Positions 1 to 4,728 of a stretch of DNA of 10,658 bases are shown piece by piece. Position numbers and translations under genes: made by a program. Position 1 is the stretch's first letter; the number at the start of each line of letters is the position of its first letter. Under the pieces are notes generated by a model. It was not told the origin of the DNA and searched no databases. It saw nothing but the letters and a program-made list of their open reading frames with translations. Source of the stretch: an uncultured Alphaproteobacteria bacterium (lineage in GTDB: Bacteria; Pseudomonadota; Alphaproteobacteria; RF32; CAG-239); contig CAKQLF010000017.1 of NCBI GenBank assembly GCA_934254585.1, positions 1-10,658 on the forward strand. The letters are read 5' to 3'.

Positions 1-19
1 AATCTCTGCCTCTCCGCCA
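1..19 (+). tRNA. 3' end of a tRNA, probably tRNA-Ser (cut by window edge)
   Basis: The first bases read as the end of the T-loop, the 3' half of a T-stem (CTCTG), a seven-base acceptor strand (CCTCTCC), discriminator G and CCA. The implied 5' acceptor strand is GGAGAGG with G73, which is the usual tRNA-Ser pattern. The anticodon lies outside the window, so isotype is an inference. A perfect intrinsic terminator begins 11 bases after CCA, which fits the end of a tRNA unit. Confidence 0.6.
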
Positions 20-29
20 ATTGTTGTTC

Positions 30-58
30 AAAAAGCCTTGGTTTGCCAAGGCTTTTTT
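30..58 (+). terminator. Intrinsic terminator after the tRNA
   Basis: A perfect 12-bp stem (30-41 with 46-57) closes a TTTG loop. The stem core is GCCTTGG/CCAAGGC and the downstream arm runs into T6 at 53-58. It ends the tRNA transcript and insulates the pilin locus. Confidence 0.9.
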
Positions 59-96
59 GTTGTTTAACTCCAAGCTTTTCCCCACTACCAGTTTGC

Positions 97-118
97 CGAA
101 CTCTGGGAGAAGAGTTCG
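97..118. promoter_or_regulatory. Perfect inverted repeat upstream of the pilin-locus promoter
   Basis: CGAACTCT (97-104) and AGAGTTCG (111-118) form a perfect 8-bp stem with a six-base GGGAGA loop, 17 bp upstream of the -35 box at 136. No T tract follows, so it is unlikely to be a terminator. A protein-binding operator is possible. The related promoter near 10222 has no such repeat. Confidence 0.35.
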
Positions 119-135
119 ACCGATATATATTTTTA

Positions 136-164
136 TTGATTTTTTAAAAAGAGTTTGTTAGACT
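136..164 (+). promoter_or_regulatory. Sigma70-type promoter of the pilin/leader locus
   Basis: TTGATT (136-141) is followed after 17 bp by TAGACT (159-164). The expected start site is near 170-172. The arrangement aligns without gaps to TTGATT-17-TATAAT at 10222-10250; here the -10 box is weaker (4 of 6 consensus bases). Matching position at both loci supports a real promoter. Confidence 0.55.
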
Positions 165-205
165 TTGGGCATTAAACAATTCACCTATTTTATGAGGAAA
201 GAAAG

Positions 206-262
206 ATGAAAAATAAGCAATCAAAAGGTCTCTCTCTCTCTCTGCAAATCCTAACTGTCTGA
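206..262 (+). CDS. 18-residue leader ORF, detached pilin leader peptide
   Basis: An ATG sits 8 bases after GAGG of a good Shine-Dalgarno sequence (GAGGAAAG, 194-201). The product is MKNKQSKGLSLSLQILTV, ending at TGA 260-262. Its first eight residues look like the short basic leader of a type IV prepilin, K-G before the processing site. From the ninth codon it runs into the (TC)7 tract and goes out of frame with the pilin body downstream. The stop codon overlaps the GTCTG arm of a stem, so translation could affect RNA folding, as in attenuator leader peptides; this is inference. The same ORF occurs at 10292-10348, with Asn in place of Thr17. Confidence 0.5.
   Translation: MKNKQSKGLSLSLQILTV
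229..242 (+). repeat. (TC)7 dinucleotide microsatellite inside the leader ORF
   Basis: Seven uninterrupted TC units lie eight codons after the ATG at 206. Loss of one unit, or gain of two, would put the ATG in frame with the long open frame that runs to 1182 and includes the pilin body. Slippage at such tracts is a known phase-variation mechanism. The other copy at 10315-10328 also has seven units, so no length variation is seen in this window. Confidence 0.75.
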
Positions 263-306
263 TTAAAGGCATATTTTCTGCCACTACAGACGTTTTTGCA
301 AGTTTT

Positions 307-1182
307 TTGAAGAATTTTAGTTGTAGAGAAACTACTCACTCACACTTCTTTAATGTCATTAACGGGCTTGACCCGTTAATCTTGTCGCAACACACATTTT
401 CTTCACTATTCTCAATCATCCGCGGGCACCTTTTACACGTCATTCGCTGGCACAGACCCGCGAATCTAGATTGCCGGATCACGTCCGGCAATGACATTTG
501 TTGTTTAGGTCGTTCTATGATAGAAATGCTTGGAGTTCTGGCCATAATTGCAGTCCTCTCCGTTGCCGGAATCGCCGGTTATTCCAAGGCGATGACCAAA
601 TGGAAAATCAACAAAACCATTGAACAAATAGAGCAAATAACCCACGGAATATTCACTGCTTATGCCAACCAAAAGGAAATGGATATTCAAGCTACCCAAG
701 AAGAAGATATGAACCTTTTGAAATCTTTGGACATAATCTCCGAGGATATGATTGTTGATGGTGAGCTAAAAAATCCGTTTGGCGGAGATTTATGGCTAAA
801 TGCTCACATAATTTCTGCTTCTTTTTCACGTTATTCAGGCCATAACTATATTGAATTTGAATATGAGAATATGCCTCGTGAAGCCTGTATGGCTTTGGGT
901 TCTTTAGATTGGGCTAAAGGCTCCGCCCCTGTAATCGGTGTAGGAATCTCGCCTAATTCGAATTATAGAGAGACATCTCCTGCTGAATGTGTATATGCTA
1001 GTACTTTCACTATTAAAGGGGGTGACTATTTAGTAGTTTGCAATAACGGTGGTGTTCCAGATGAAGAATATGGGGAAACGGAAGCGGACAGAATACCTCT
1101 GCCAATTCCGCCTGATATTGTGGCCGAACATTGCAATTGCAAAGATAACGATTGTTATTTTGGCGTATCATTCATCAAATAA
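307..1182 (+). CDS. Type IV pilin-like protein with displaced leader (possibly disrupted or phase-off)
   Basis: The pilin body starts at residue 68 of this frame (base 508) with GRSMIEMLGVLAII, a class III prepilin processing motif: Gly at -1, Glu at +5, then a hydrophobic helix ending IAGYSKAM. The roughly 220-residue remainder, with the MPREACMALGSLDW segment and paired cysteines (CVYA, CNNGG, CNCKDNDC), resembles PilS-type pilins, which are exported and assembled at the inner membrane. The TTG at 307 is only a formal start: it has no Shine-Dalgarno and its first 67 residues come from repeat DNA. The frame is open back to 217, so the proper leader ATG at 206 would join it if the (TC)7 tract changed by one unit. 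ATG 517 is another possible start but would lose the processing site. As read, the gene is probably silent or variably expressed. No clear terminator follows. Confidence 0.7.
   Translation: MKNFSCRETTHSHFFNVINGLDPLILSQHTFSSLFSIIRGHLLHVIRWHRPANLDCRITSGNDICCLGRSMIEMLGVLAIIAVLSVAGIAGYSKAMTKWKINKTIEQIEQITHGIFTAYANQKEMDIQATQEEDMNLLKSLDIISEDMIVDGELKNPFGGDLWLNAHIISASFSRYSGHNYIEFEYENMPREACMALGSLDWAKGSAPVIGVGISPNSNYRETSPAECVYASTFTIKGGDYLVVCNNGGVPDEEYGETEADRIPLPIPPDIVAEHCNCKDNDCYFGVSFIK
355..384 (+). repeat. REP-like palindrome A
   Basis: GTCATT, a six-base arm, a five-base loop (CTTGA), a complementary arm and AATCTTG. The stem is a perfect 9 bp (358-366 with 372-380), followed by TCGCAACA. The palindrome at 10474-10503 has the same frame and flank but a different stem sequence. 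Confidence 0.75.
439..469 (+). repeat. REP-like palindrome B
   Basis: Same plan: GTCATT ... AATCTAG with a 9-bp stem (442-450 with 457-465, one mismatch at 448/459) and a six-base loop. It abuts palindrome C in the opposite orientation through the shared TCTAGA. Confidence 0.65.
466..495 (-). repeat. REP-like palindrome C, inverted relative to B
   Basis: On the minus strand this reads GTCATT-GCCGGA-CGTGA-TCCGGC-AATCTAG, with a perfect 9-bp stem (470-478 with 484-492). Elements of this general GTCATT...AATCT form are common dispersed palindromes in bacteria. The pair B/C forms a head-to-head module just upstream of the pilin body. Confidence 0.75.
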
Positions 1183-1293
1183 CATCTTTTTCAGAGCTAA
1201 AAAATCCCAAGTTTGAACTATATTCCGAAAAGCGAAAGCAAAAAGTTCATTATTAAGAAATACAGTTCATCTAACGCGGAATTTTCTTTATAC

Positions 1294-1325
1294 AAAAACC
1301 CCGTCTGTTTTAAAGGCAGACGGGT
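1294..1325 (-). terminator. Intrinsic terminator of the gpsA-like gene
   Basis: A perfect 8-bp stem (1300-1307 with 1317-1324), CCCGTCTG/CAGACGGG, lies just past the minus-strand stop codon. On that strand the stem is followed by GTTTTTG. The plus strand has A-rich sequence after the stem, so it works for the leftward gene only. Confidence 0.85.
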
Positions 1326-1331
1326 AAAAAT

Positions 1332-2309
1332 TTAACAAATACTATCAAATTCTTTTTTCAGCGAACGGTCAAACAGCCCGCGGATTGTGGTTTCTATGTC
1401 CGCCTTTTCAAAAATCACTTTATACAGAGCCTGACAAATCGGCATATCTATATGTTCTTTGTCGGCAATAGCTTTCACCGCCCGCAAAGTATCTACGCCC
1501 TCAGCCAATTTACCATATTTTTCGCCCTTGGCAAACATTTCGCCAAACATACGATTATGACTATTTTTTGAAAAAAGCGTTGCTTCATAATCGCCCAGAT
1601 GAGCCAAACCATAAGCGGATTCCGGATTTCCACCCTTAAATTTTATTAATCGGCCGACTTCTATCGGAGCGCGAGCCATCAAAGCTCCCTTTAAGCCATA
1701 CCAACCTAAACCGTCCAAAATTCCGGCAGCAATTCCGATAACATTTTTCAGAGCCGCACCAACCTGATTACCAACCAGGTCTGTACCATAATAAAAGCGA
1801 ATCAAATCACTTTGCATAAATTTTATAACTTTGTCTTGAGTTTCCGCATCATAGCTGTCTATAACGGCGGCAGATGGAACTTTTCGCATATAATCTTCAA
1901 CGTGCCCCGGCCCCCCTAGAGTAGCAATATGAATATTTTGTTTTATTTCTTCTTTAAACACGTCAGCCAAAATTTCAGCAGTCGGTTCTTCCAAACCCTT
2001 CATAGCCAACAGAAAGGTTTTTCCCTCAACGTTATATTCATTTATCTGCTTGGCCAAAACCCGTAAATTTTGACAGCTGATAGAAATAATTATAAAATCA
2101 TTTTTAAGAGCTTCGGCAATATCTGAGGTCATCTGCATATTGTCGCTTAAAGTCAGATATTCATTCTTTCGTGTGCTTTTCAAATTTTCAAAACTTGGAG
2201 AACCGGAAATTCCATAGAGCAAAACTCCCTCGACTTTACAGTAGTTTGCCACATACCAAGCCAAAAATGTTCCCCAACGACCACAGCCAATTACAGATAT
2301 TTGTTTCAT
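1332..2309 (-). CDS. gpsA: Glycerol-3-phosphate dehydrogenase, GpsA-like
   Basis: NAD(P)-dependent glycerol-3-phosphate dehydrogenase family, 325 residues, the usual length. GpsA reduces dihydroxyacetone phosphate to sn-glycerol 3-phosphate in the cytosol for phospholipid synthesis. The N-terminal dinucleotide fold begins VIGCGRWG (residues 6-13), then MKGLE (103-107), matching the family SKGIE. The C-terminal helical domain has GAALKNVIGIAAG (184-196) with the expected catalytic Lys188, and GLAHLGDYEAT (234-244) with Asp240. The family SGPS motif is GGPG here (132-135), and the SRNR motif is SHNR (250-253), so the enzyme is divergent and substrate use may differ. The start has GAGAGG six bases upstream. 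It has its own promoter candidate and terminator. Confidence 0.8.
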   Translation of the reverse strand: MKQISVIGCGRWGTFLAWYVANYCKVEGVLLYGISGSPSFENLKSTRKNEYLTLSDNMQMTSDIAEALKNDFIIISISCQNLRVLAKQINEYNVEGKTFLLAMKGLEEPTAEILADVFKEEIKQNIHIATLGGPGHVEDYMRKVPSAAVIDSYDAETQDKVIKFMQSDLIRFYYGTDLVGNQVGAALKNVIGIAAGILDGLGWYGLKGALMARAPIEVGRLIKFKGGNPESAYGLAHLGDYEATLFSKNSHNRMFGEMFAKGEKYGKLAEGVDTLRAVKAIADKEHIDMPICQALYKVIFEKADIETTIRGLFDRSLKKEFDSIC

Positions 2310-2338
2310 TTCAACCTCTCGATTTATATTTTGTGGAC

Positions 2339-2367
2339 ATTATCAATCCATATAAAAAAATTAGCAA
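2339..2367 (-). promoter_or_regulatory. Candidate promoter of the gpsA-like gene
   Basis: On the minus strand TTGCTA (2362-2367) is followed after 17 bp by GATAAT (2339-2344), about 30 bases upstream of the ATG. The -10 matches five of six consensus bases and the -35 four of six. Confidence 0.45.
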
Positions 2368-2400
2368 TCTAAACTAACAAGAAATTAACAGCAAATCTGT

Positions 2401-2757
2401 TTATTTGAGCAAATTTTTATGCAAACGCCCGCGAACAACCTGCACATAGTTATAATCTTTGAATGAATCGTAAGCGTGGTTAAAACTATCAGAACCGTAA
2501 ATATAAAAAACCTTATTGGCAATATTACGAATGGCAGAATCGATTGTTTCAAAAGCGGCGTTGTAGTCTTGGTCATAATTGTTGCGTTTCTTTTTTTGAA
2601 TAACAGCGTGATAAGCCGCTATTGCCTCAATAGTTTTGTTGGCAAAATCATTATTACCTTTTTCTTGAAACAGGTGCATAATTCTCATTGTAGTTTGATA
2701 AAAACACTTGTTTATCAGAATATTTCTTTGTTTTGTGTTGTAACCGTCAACAATCAT
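2401..2757 (-). CDS. Small unknown protein, about 118 residues
   Basis: I do not recognise a family. The product is soluble-looking, basic and predicted to be mostly helical, rich in Asn, Tyr and Lys, with no signal peptide or membrane segment. A run of charged residues (IQKKKRNNYDQDYN) sits mid-protein. The frame is open upstream to a TTG at 2775, but that codon is only about 5 bases after the predicted transcription start and has no Shine-Dalgarno. ATG 2757 has GGAG 10 bases upstream; GTG 2763 is also possible (GGAG 4 bases upstream). The opposite strand has a 105-codon open frame over most of this region, which looks like a shadow. It has its own strong promoter, so it is probably not part of an operon with mlaC. 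Confidence 0.6.
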   Translation of the reverse strand: MIVDGYNTKQRNILINKCFYQTTMRIMHLFQEKGNNDFANKTIEAIAAYHAVIQKKKRNNYDQDYNAAFETIDSAIRNIANKVFYIYGSDSFNHAYDSFKDYNYVQVVRGRLHKNLLK

Positions 2758-2786
2758 CGACACATTTCTCCGCAAATACGCATAAA

Positions 2787-2815
2787 AATATAGCAGATTT
2801 TGATGAGGTTTGCAA
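2787..2815 (-). promoter_or_regulatory. Promoter of the small unknown gene, with overlapping hairpin
   Basis: On the minus strand TTGCAA (2810-2815), 17 bp, TATATT (2787-2792), with TGC directly before the -10 box (extended -10). It lies in the short gap after mlaC. An imperfect inverted repeat, GATGAGGT (2802-2809) with ACCTAATC (2817-2824), one mismatch, spans the -35 region and could be an operator or a weak terminator for mlaC. Confidence 0.6.
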
Positions 2816-2829
2816 GACCTAATCTAAAA

Positions 2830-3423
2830 TTATTTTAACCGTGCTTTTAAATCGCTTATTAAACCGTCAACGCCTTTTGGAGATTTTTTGATATAAGCGG
2901 TATATTCGCTACGAGCGGTTTGCGCCAAGCTCACATTTTCGATAACAATATCGACAATACGCAAACGTCCGTTAGTTTCTTTCACGCGCCATTTAACCGA
3001 GGCAGGAGCTCCCTCGTCCATCGGCACTTGCGTATTAACAAAAATTTGGTCGGCTGATTTTGAGCTTTCTGTTCCTAAAAACTCAAAATGTTTACCCTTA
3101 AATTCATTAAAGCGTTCTGACCAGGTTTGAATATTTAACTTGCGGTAAACATCTATAAAATCGGCACGTTGTTTAGAAGTTGATGTTTTCCAATAACGCC
3201 CCAAAACAAATTTTCCGATAAAATCCAAATCCAAGTCATCATTAAAAAGCTTGGTAAATCTGGCTTTTTTCTCAGCTTCCGAAACGTTTGAATTAATCAA
3301 TTCCTCAATACCTTGCTGAGTTGTTTTTTTAATAAAATTTTCAGCCTCTTCGCTGCTTACAGCCGCAAAAGCATTATTGAACATAAATAATCCGAAAAAT
3401 AAAACAGTCCAAAATTTTTTCAT
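2830..3423 (-). CDS. mlaC: MlaC, periplasmic phospholipid-binding protein
   Basis: MlaC/Ttg2D family, 197 residues, normal length. MlaC shuttles phospholipids across the periplasm between the outer-membrane MlaA complex and the inner-membrane MlaFEDB ABC transporter, helping keep outer-leaflet asymmetry. A Sec signal peptide is clear (residues 1-20, cut after AFA). Mature features match the family: a helical start, DFIGKFVLGRYWKTST (67-82), then YRKL and the beta-rich half with MDEGAPASVKWRV and a conserved C-terminal helix. It starts 17 bp after mlaA with Shine-Dalgarno AAGGAT, so the two are surely co-transcribed. The genes for MlaD, MlaE and MlaF are not in this window. Confidence 0.92.
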   Translation of the reverse strand: MKKFWTVLFFGLFMFNNAFAAVSSEEAENFIKKTTQQGIEELINSNVSEAEKKARFTKLFNDDLDLDFIGKFVLGRYWKTSTSKQRADFIDVYRKLNIQTWSERFNEFKGKHFEFLGTESSKSADQIFVNTQVPMDEGAPASVKWRVKETNGRLRIVDIVIENVSLAQTARSEYTAYIKKSPKGVDGLISDLKARLK

Positions 3424-3440
3424 TATTTTTATCCTTTTAT

Positions 3441-4202
3441 TTAGTCATCATCTTCATCAAAATCGAAATCATAACTGGCCGGCTGTTCGTCAACATACGC
3501 GCTGCAAGCTCCGATTTTCAAACGATTTTGCACATAGGCCGACTTAACCATACTATATGGGTCAACAGCATTAGCGGTAAGATTATCCACAAACTCCAGA
3601 TTCTCTTCTCTGGCACTGACAAAACCCAAAGCGGTTAAGCCATAAATAAAGCTGTATTTTTTCCAACTATGACCAAAATTAACATAACTGTCAGCCCAAT
3701 AAAGCGGGTCGGCAACCGCATCAACAGCCAATCCGGTAGCAGCTCGAGGCGTGCTTGGTCCAAAAAGCGGCAAAACAAAAAATGGTCCGTCAGGCACACA
3801 CCACGAAGCCAAAGTTTTATCAAAGTTTGTCTTGTTAGGCGCAAGTTTCCAACCTGTAGCAACATCAAACGTACCCAACAAGCCCAATGTTGAGTTAATA
3901 ACAAAACGGCCTAAAGATTTGCCGGAATCCGTAAAATTACCTTGCAACGAATGGTTTATGGTCACGGCAGGTTCTCGCAGATTGCTGAAAAAATTTTTCA
4001 CGCGTTCGCGGACAAACTCATTTGTAATTGCCTGATAACCTTTAGCCATCGGTTTCATCACATAGTCGTCTAATTTCATATTGAAATCAAACATAGCCCG
4101 ATTATACGCTTCAAGCGTGCTGTCATCATCATTGGCATAAGCCGGAGAAAATCCCCACAAGGCCGCAACAGCCAAAATTGCAATTTTTTTTGAGTAAAAC
4201 AT
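3441..4202 (-). CDS. mlaA: MlaA (VacJ) outer-membrane phospholipid-removal protein, without lipobox
   Basis: MlaA/VacJ family, 253 residues. It sits in the outer membrane, removes phospholipids from the outer leaflet and passes them to MlaC. Family blocks are in order: YNRAMFDFN (33-41), NFFSNLREPAVTIN (70-83), RFVINSTLGLLG (99-110), GPFFVLPLFGPSTPR (139-153) and DPLYW (165-169). The signal peptide (1-23) ends in AYA and is followed by Asn-Asp-Asp-Asp, with no cysteine at the cleavage site. E. coli MlaA is a lipoprotein; this one would be cut by signal peptidase I and lack the lipid anchor. The C-terminus is a very acidic tail (FDFDEDDD). Strong Shine-Dalgarno GAGGGG. First gene of the mlaA-mlaC operon. 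Confidence 0.93.
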   Translation of the reverse strand: MFYSKKIAILAVAALWGFSPAYANDDDSTLEAYNRAMFDFNMKLDDYVMKPMAKGYQAITNEFVRERVKNFFSNLREPAVTINHSLQGNFTDSGKSLGRFVINSTLGLLGTFDVATGWKLAPNKTNFDKTLASWCVPDGPFFVLPLFGPSTPRAATGLAVDAVADPLYWADSYVNFGHSWKKYSFIYGLTALGFVSAREENLEFVDNLTANAVDPYSMVKSAYVQNRLKIGACSAYVDEQPASYDFDFDEDDD

Positions 4203-4225
4203 TTTATCCCCTCTAACTTTTGCTT

Positions 4226-4254
4226 AATATATAGAGCCACGCCCTGAAAATCAA
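4226..4254 (-). promoter_or_regulatory. Sigma70 promoter of mlaA-mlaC
   Basis: On the minus strand TTGATT (4249-4254), 17 bp, TATATT (4226-4231), ending 24 bases before the mlaA ATG. Each box matches four or five of six consensus bases at the best spacing. Confidence 0.65.
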
Positions 4255-4420
4255 GGAAAAAATTCCATACATACCTATTTGTGCAAAATAAACAATCCAC
4301 CTTATTTTTATGTGTAAAACCCTAAAAATGCCAAAATTGATAAAATTTTTGCTTTATAAACTCAGTTTTGCCGTTTTTATTTTCTCTTTTCCAATTTTTT
4401 ATTGACAAACCTTTTGAGGA

Positions 4421-4450
4421 ATGACATTTTTCTAGCAACAGATTTATTAT
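4421..4450 (+). promoter_or_regulatory. Candidate promoter of the small membrane protein
   Basis: ATGACA (4421-4426), 18 bp, TATTAT (4445-4450). A perfect TTGACA at 4402-4407 lies just upstream but has no good -10 box. A TTAACGTTAA palindrome (4463-4472) sits between the predicted start site and the ATG. Confidence 0.4.
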
Positions 4451-4476
4451 TGTTTTAATTATTTAACGTTAAGCAA

Positions 4477-4671
4477 ATGAATTATTCAATTTTAATTTTG
4501 GCAATACTCGCAATTTTATCATTAATGATAATTGCATATTTTCTGCCAAAACTCGAATCCAACTTTTCAAACGCCAAGTTGTTTGTTTTTGGAATATTTG
4601 TGGTTATCTGCTCCATTAGCATACTGCTTTGGTGCTCGGTGACTTTTTATCAACAGTTTCATACTCCATAA
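4477..4671 (+). CDS. Small two-helix membrane protein, 64 residues
   Basis: Unrecognised. Two hydrophobic segments (about residues 4-24 and 34-54) are separated by a short polar loop (LPKLESNFSNAKL) with a short polar tail, so a hairpin membrane protein is likely. The Shine-Dalgarno is poor (AAGC at best), which lowers confidence, but a promoter candidate lies upstream and a strong terminator follows the stop within 12 bases. It is the only plus-strand gene between the mla operon and the next leftward gene. AT-rich DNA can give hydrophobic open frames by chance. Confidence 0.5.
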   Translation: MNYSILILAILAILSLMIIAYFLPKLESNFSNAKLFVFGIFVVICSISILLWCSVTFYQQFHTP

Positions 4672-4683
4672 TGAAATCTGACT

Positions 4684-4719
4684 AAAAAAGACTGTTTAAT
4701 GCAAACAGTCTTTTTTTTT
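4684..4719. terminator. Bidirectional intrinsic terminator
   Basis: A perfect 14-bp stem (4684-4697 with 4703-4716), core GACTGTTT/AAACAGTC, loop AATGC. T9 follows on the plus strand and T6 on the minus strand. It serves the rightward small membrane gene and the leftward gene ending at 4729, which converge here. Confidence 0.92.
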
Positions 4720-4728
4720 AATAGAGTT

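Larger units (their letters stand above)
178..308 (+). repeat. 131-bp long direct repeat, copy 1 (transcribed leader unit)
   Basis: This segment matches 10264-10394 with two substitutions (255 C/A, 283 A/G) and no gaps. It begins a few bases after the predicted transcription start and ends exactly at the last T of a T6 tract (303-308); the next base differs. It holds a ribosome binding site (GAGGAAAG), an 18-codon ORF, a (TC)7 tract and nested stems: TGCAAA 243-248 with TTTGCA 295-300, GTCTG 257-261 with CAGAC 287-291, and GGCA 268-271 with TGCC 279-282. Both substitutions fall in unpaired positions. It may be a small RNA or attenuator unit, or the duplicated 5' part of a pilin gene. Confidence 0.85.
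231..507 (+). other. Putative 277-bp insertion between pilin leader and pilin body
   Basis: GGTC occurs at 227-230 and 508-511, at both edges of this segment. Joining them gives ATG...AAA GGT CGT TCT ATG ATA GAA, read MKNKQSKG-RSMIEML: a normal prepilin with Gly at -1 and Glu at +5. The removed length including one GGTC is 281 bp, not a multiple of three, which explains the frame break. The segment carries the 3' part of the 131-bp repeat and three REP-like palindromes. No transposase or IS ends are visible. An insertion with a 4-bp duplication is an inference; stepwise growth of repeats, or an originally longer 5' region, is also possible. Confidence 0.45.

Noticed and set aside
355..495. 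Clustered palindromes read as a CRISPR array
   Set aside because: Stems differ between units, spacing is irregular, orientations are mixed, and no cas genes are present.
231..507. Insertion sequence in the pilin gene
   Set aside because: No transposase, no terminal inverted repeats at the segment ends; only the GGTC at both edges supports an insertion.
2476..2793. Plus-strand 105-codon open frame opposite the small unknown gene
   Set aside because: It is antisense to a more protein-like frame with a strong promoter and ribosome binding site; its odd hydrophobic composition fits a shadow.
4402..4407. Perfect TTGACA as the -35 box of the small membrane protein
   Set aside because: No acceptable -10 box at 15-19 bp; ATGACA-18-TATTAT just downstream fits better.
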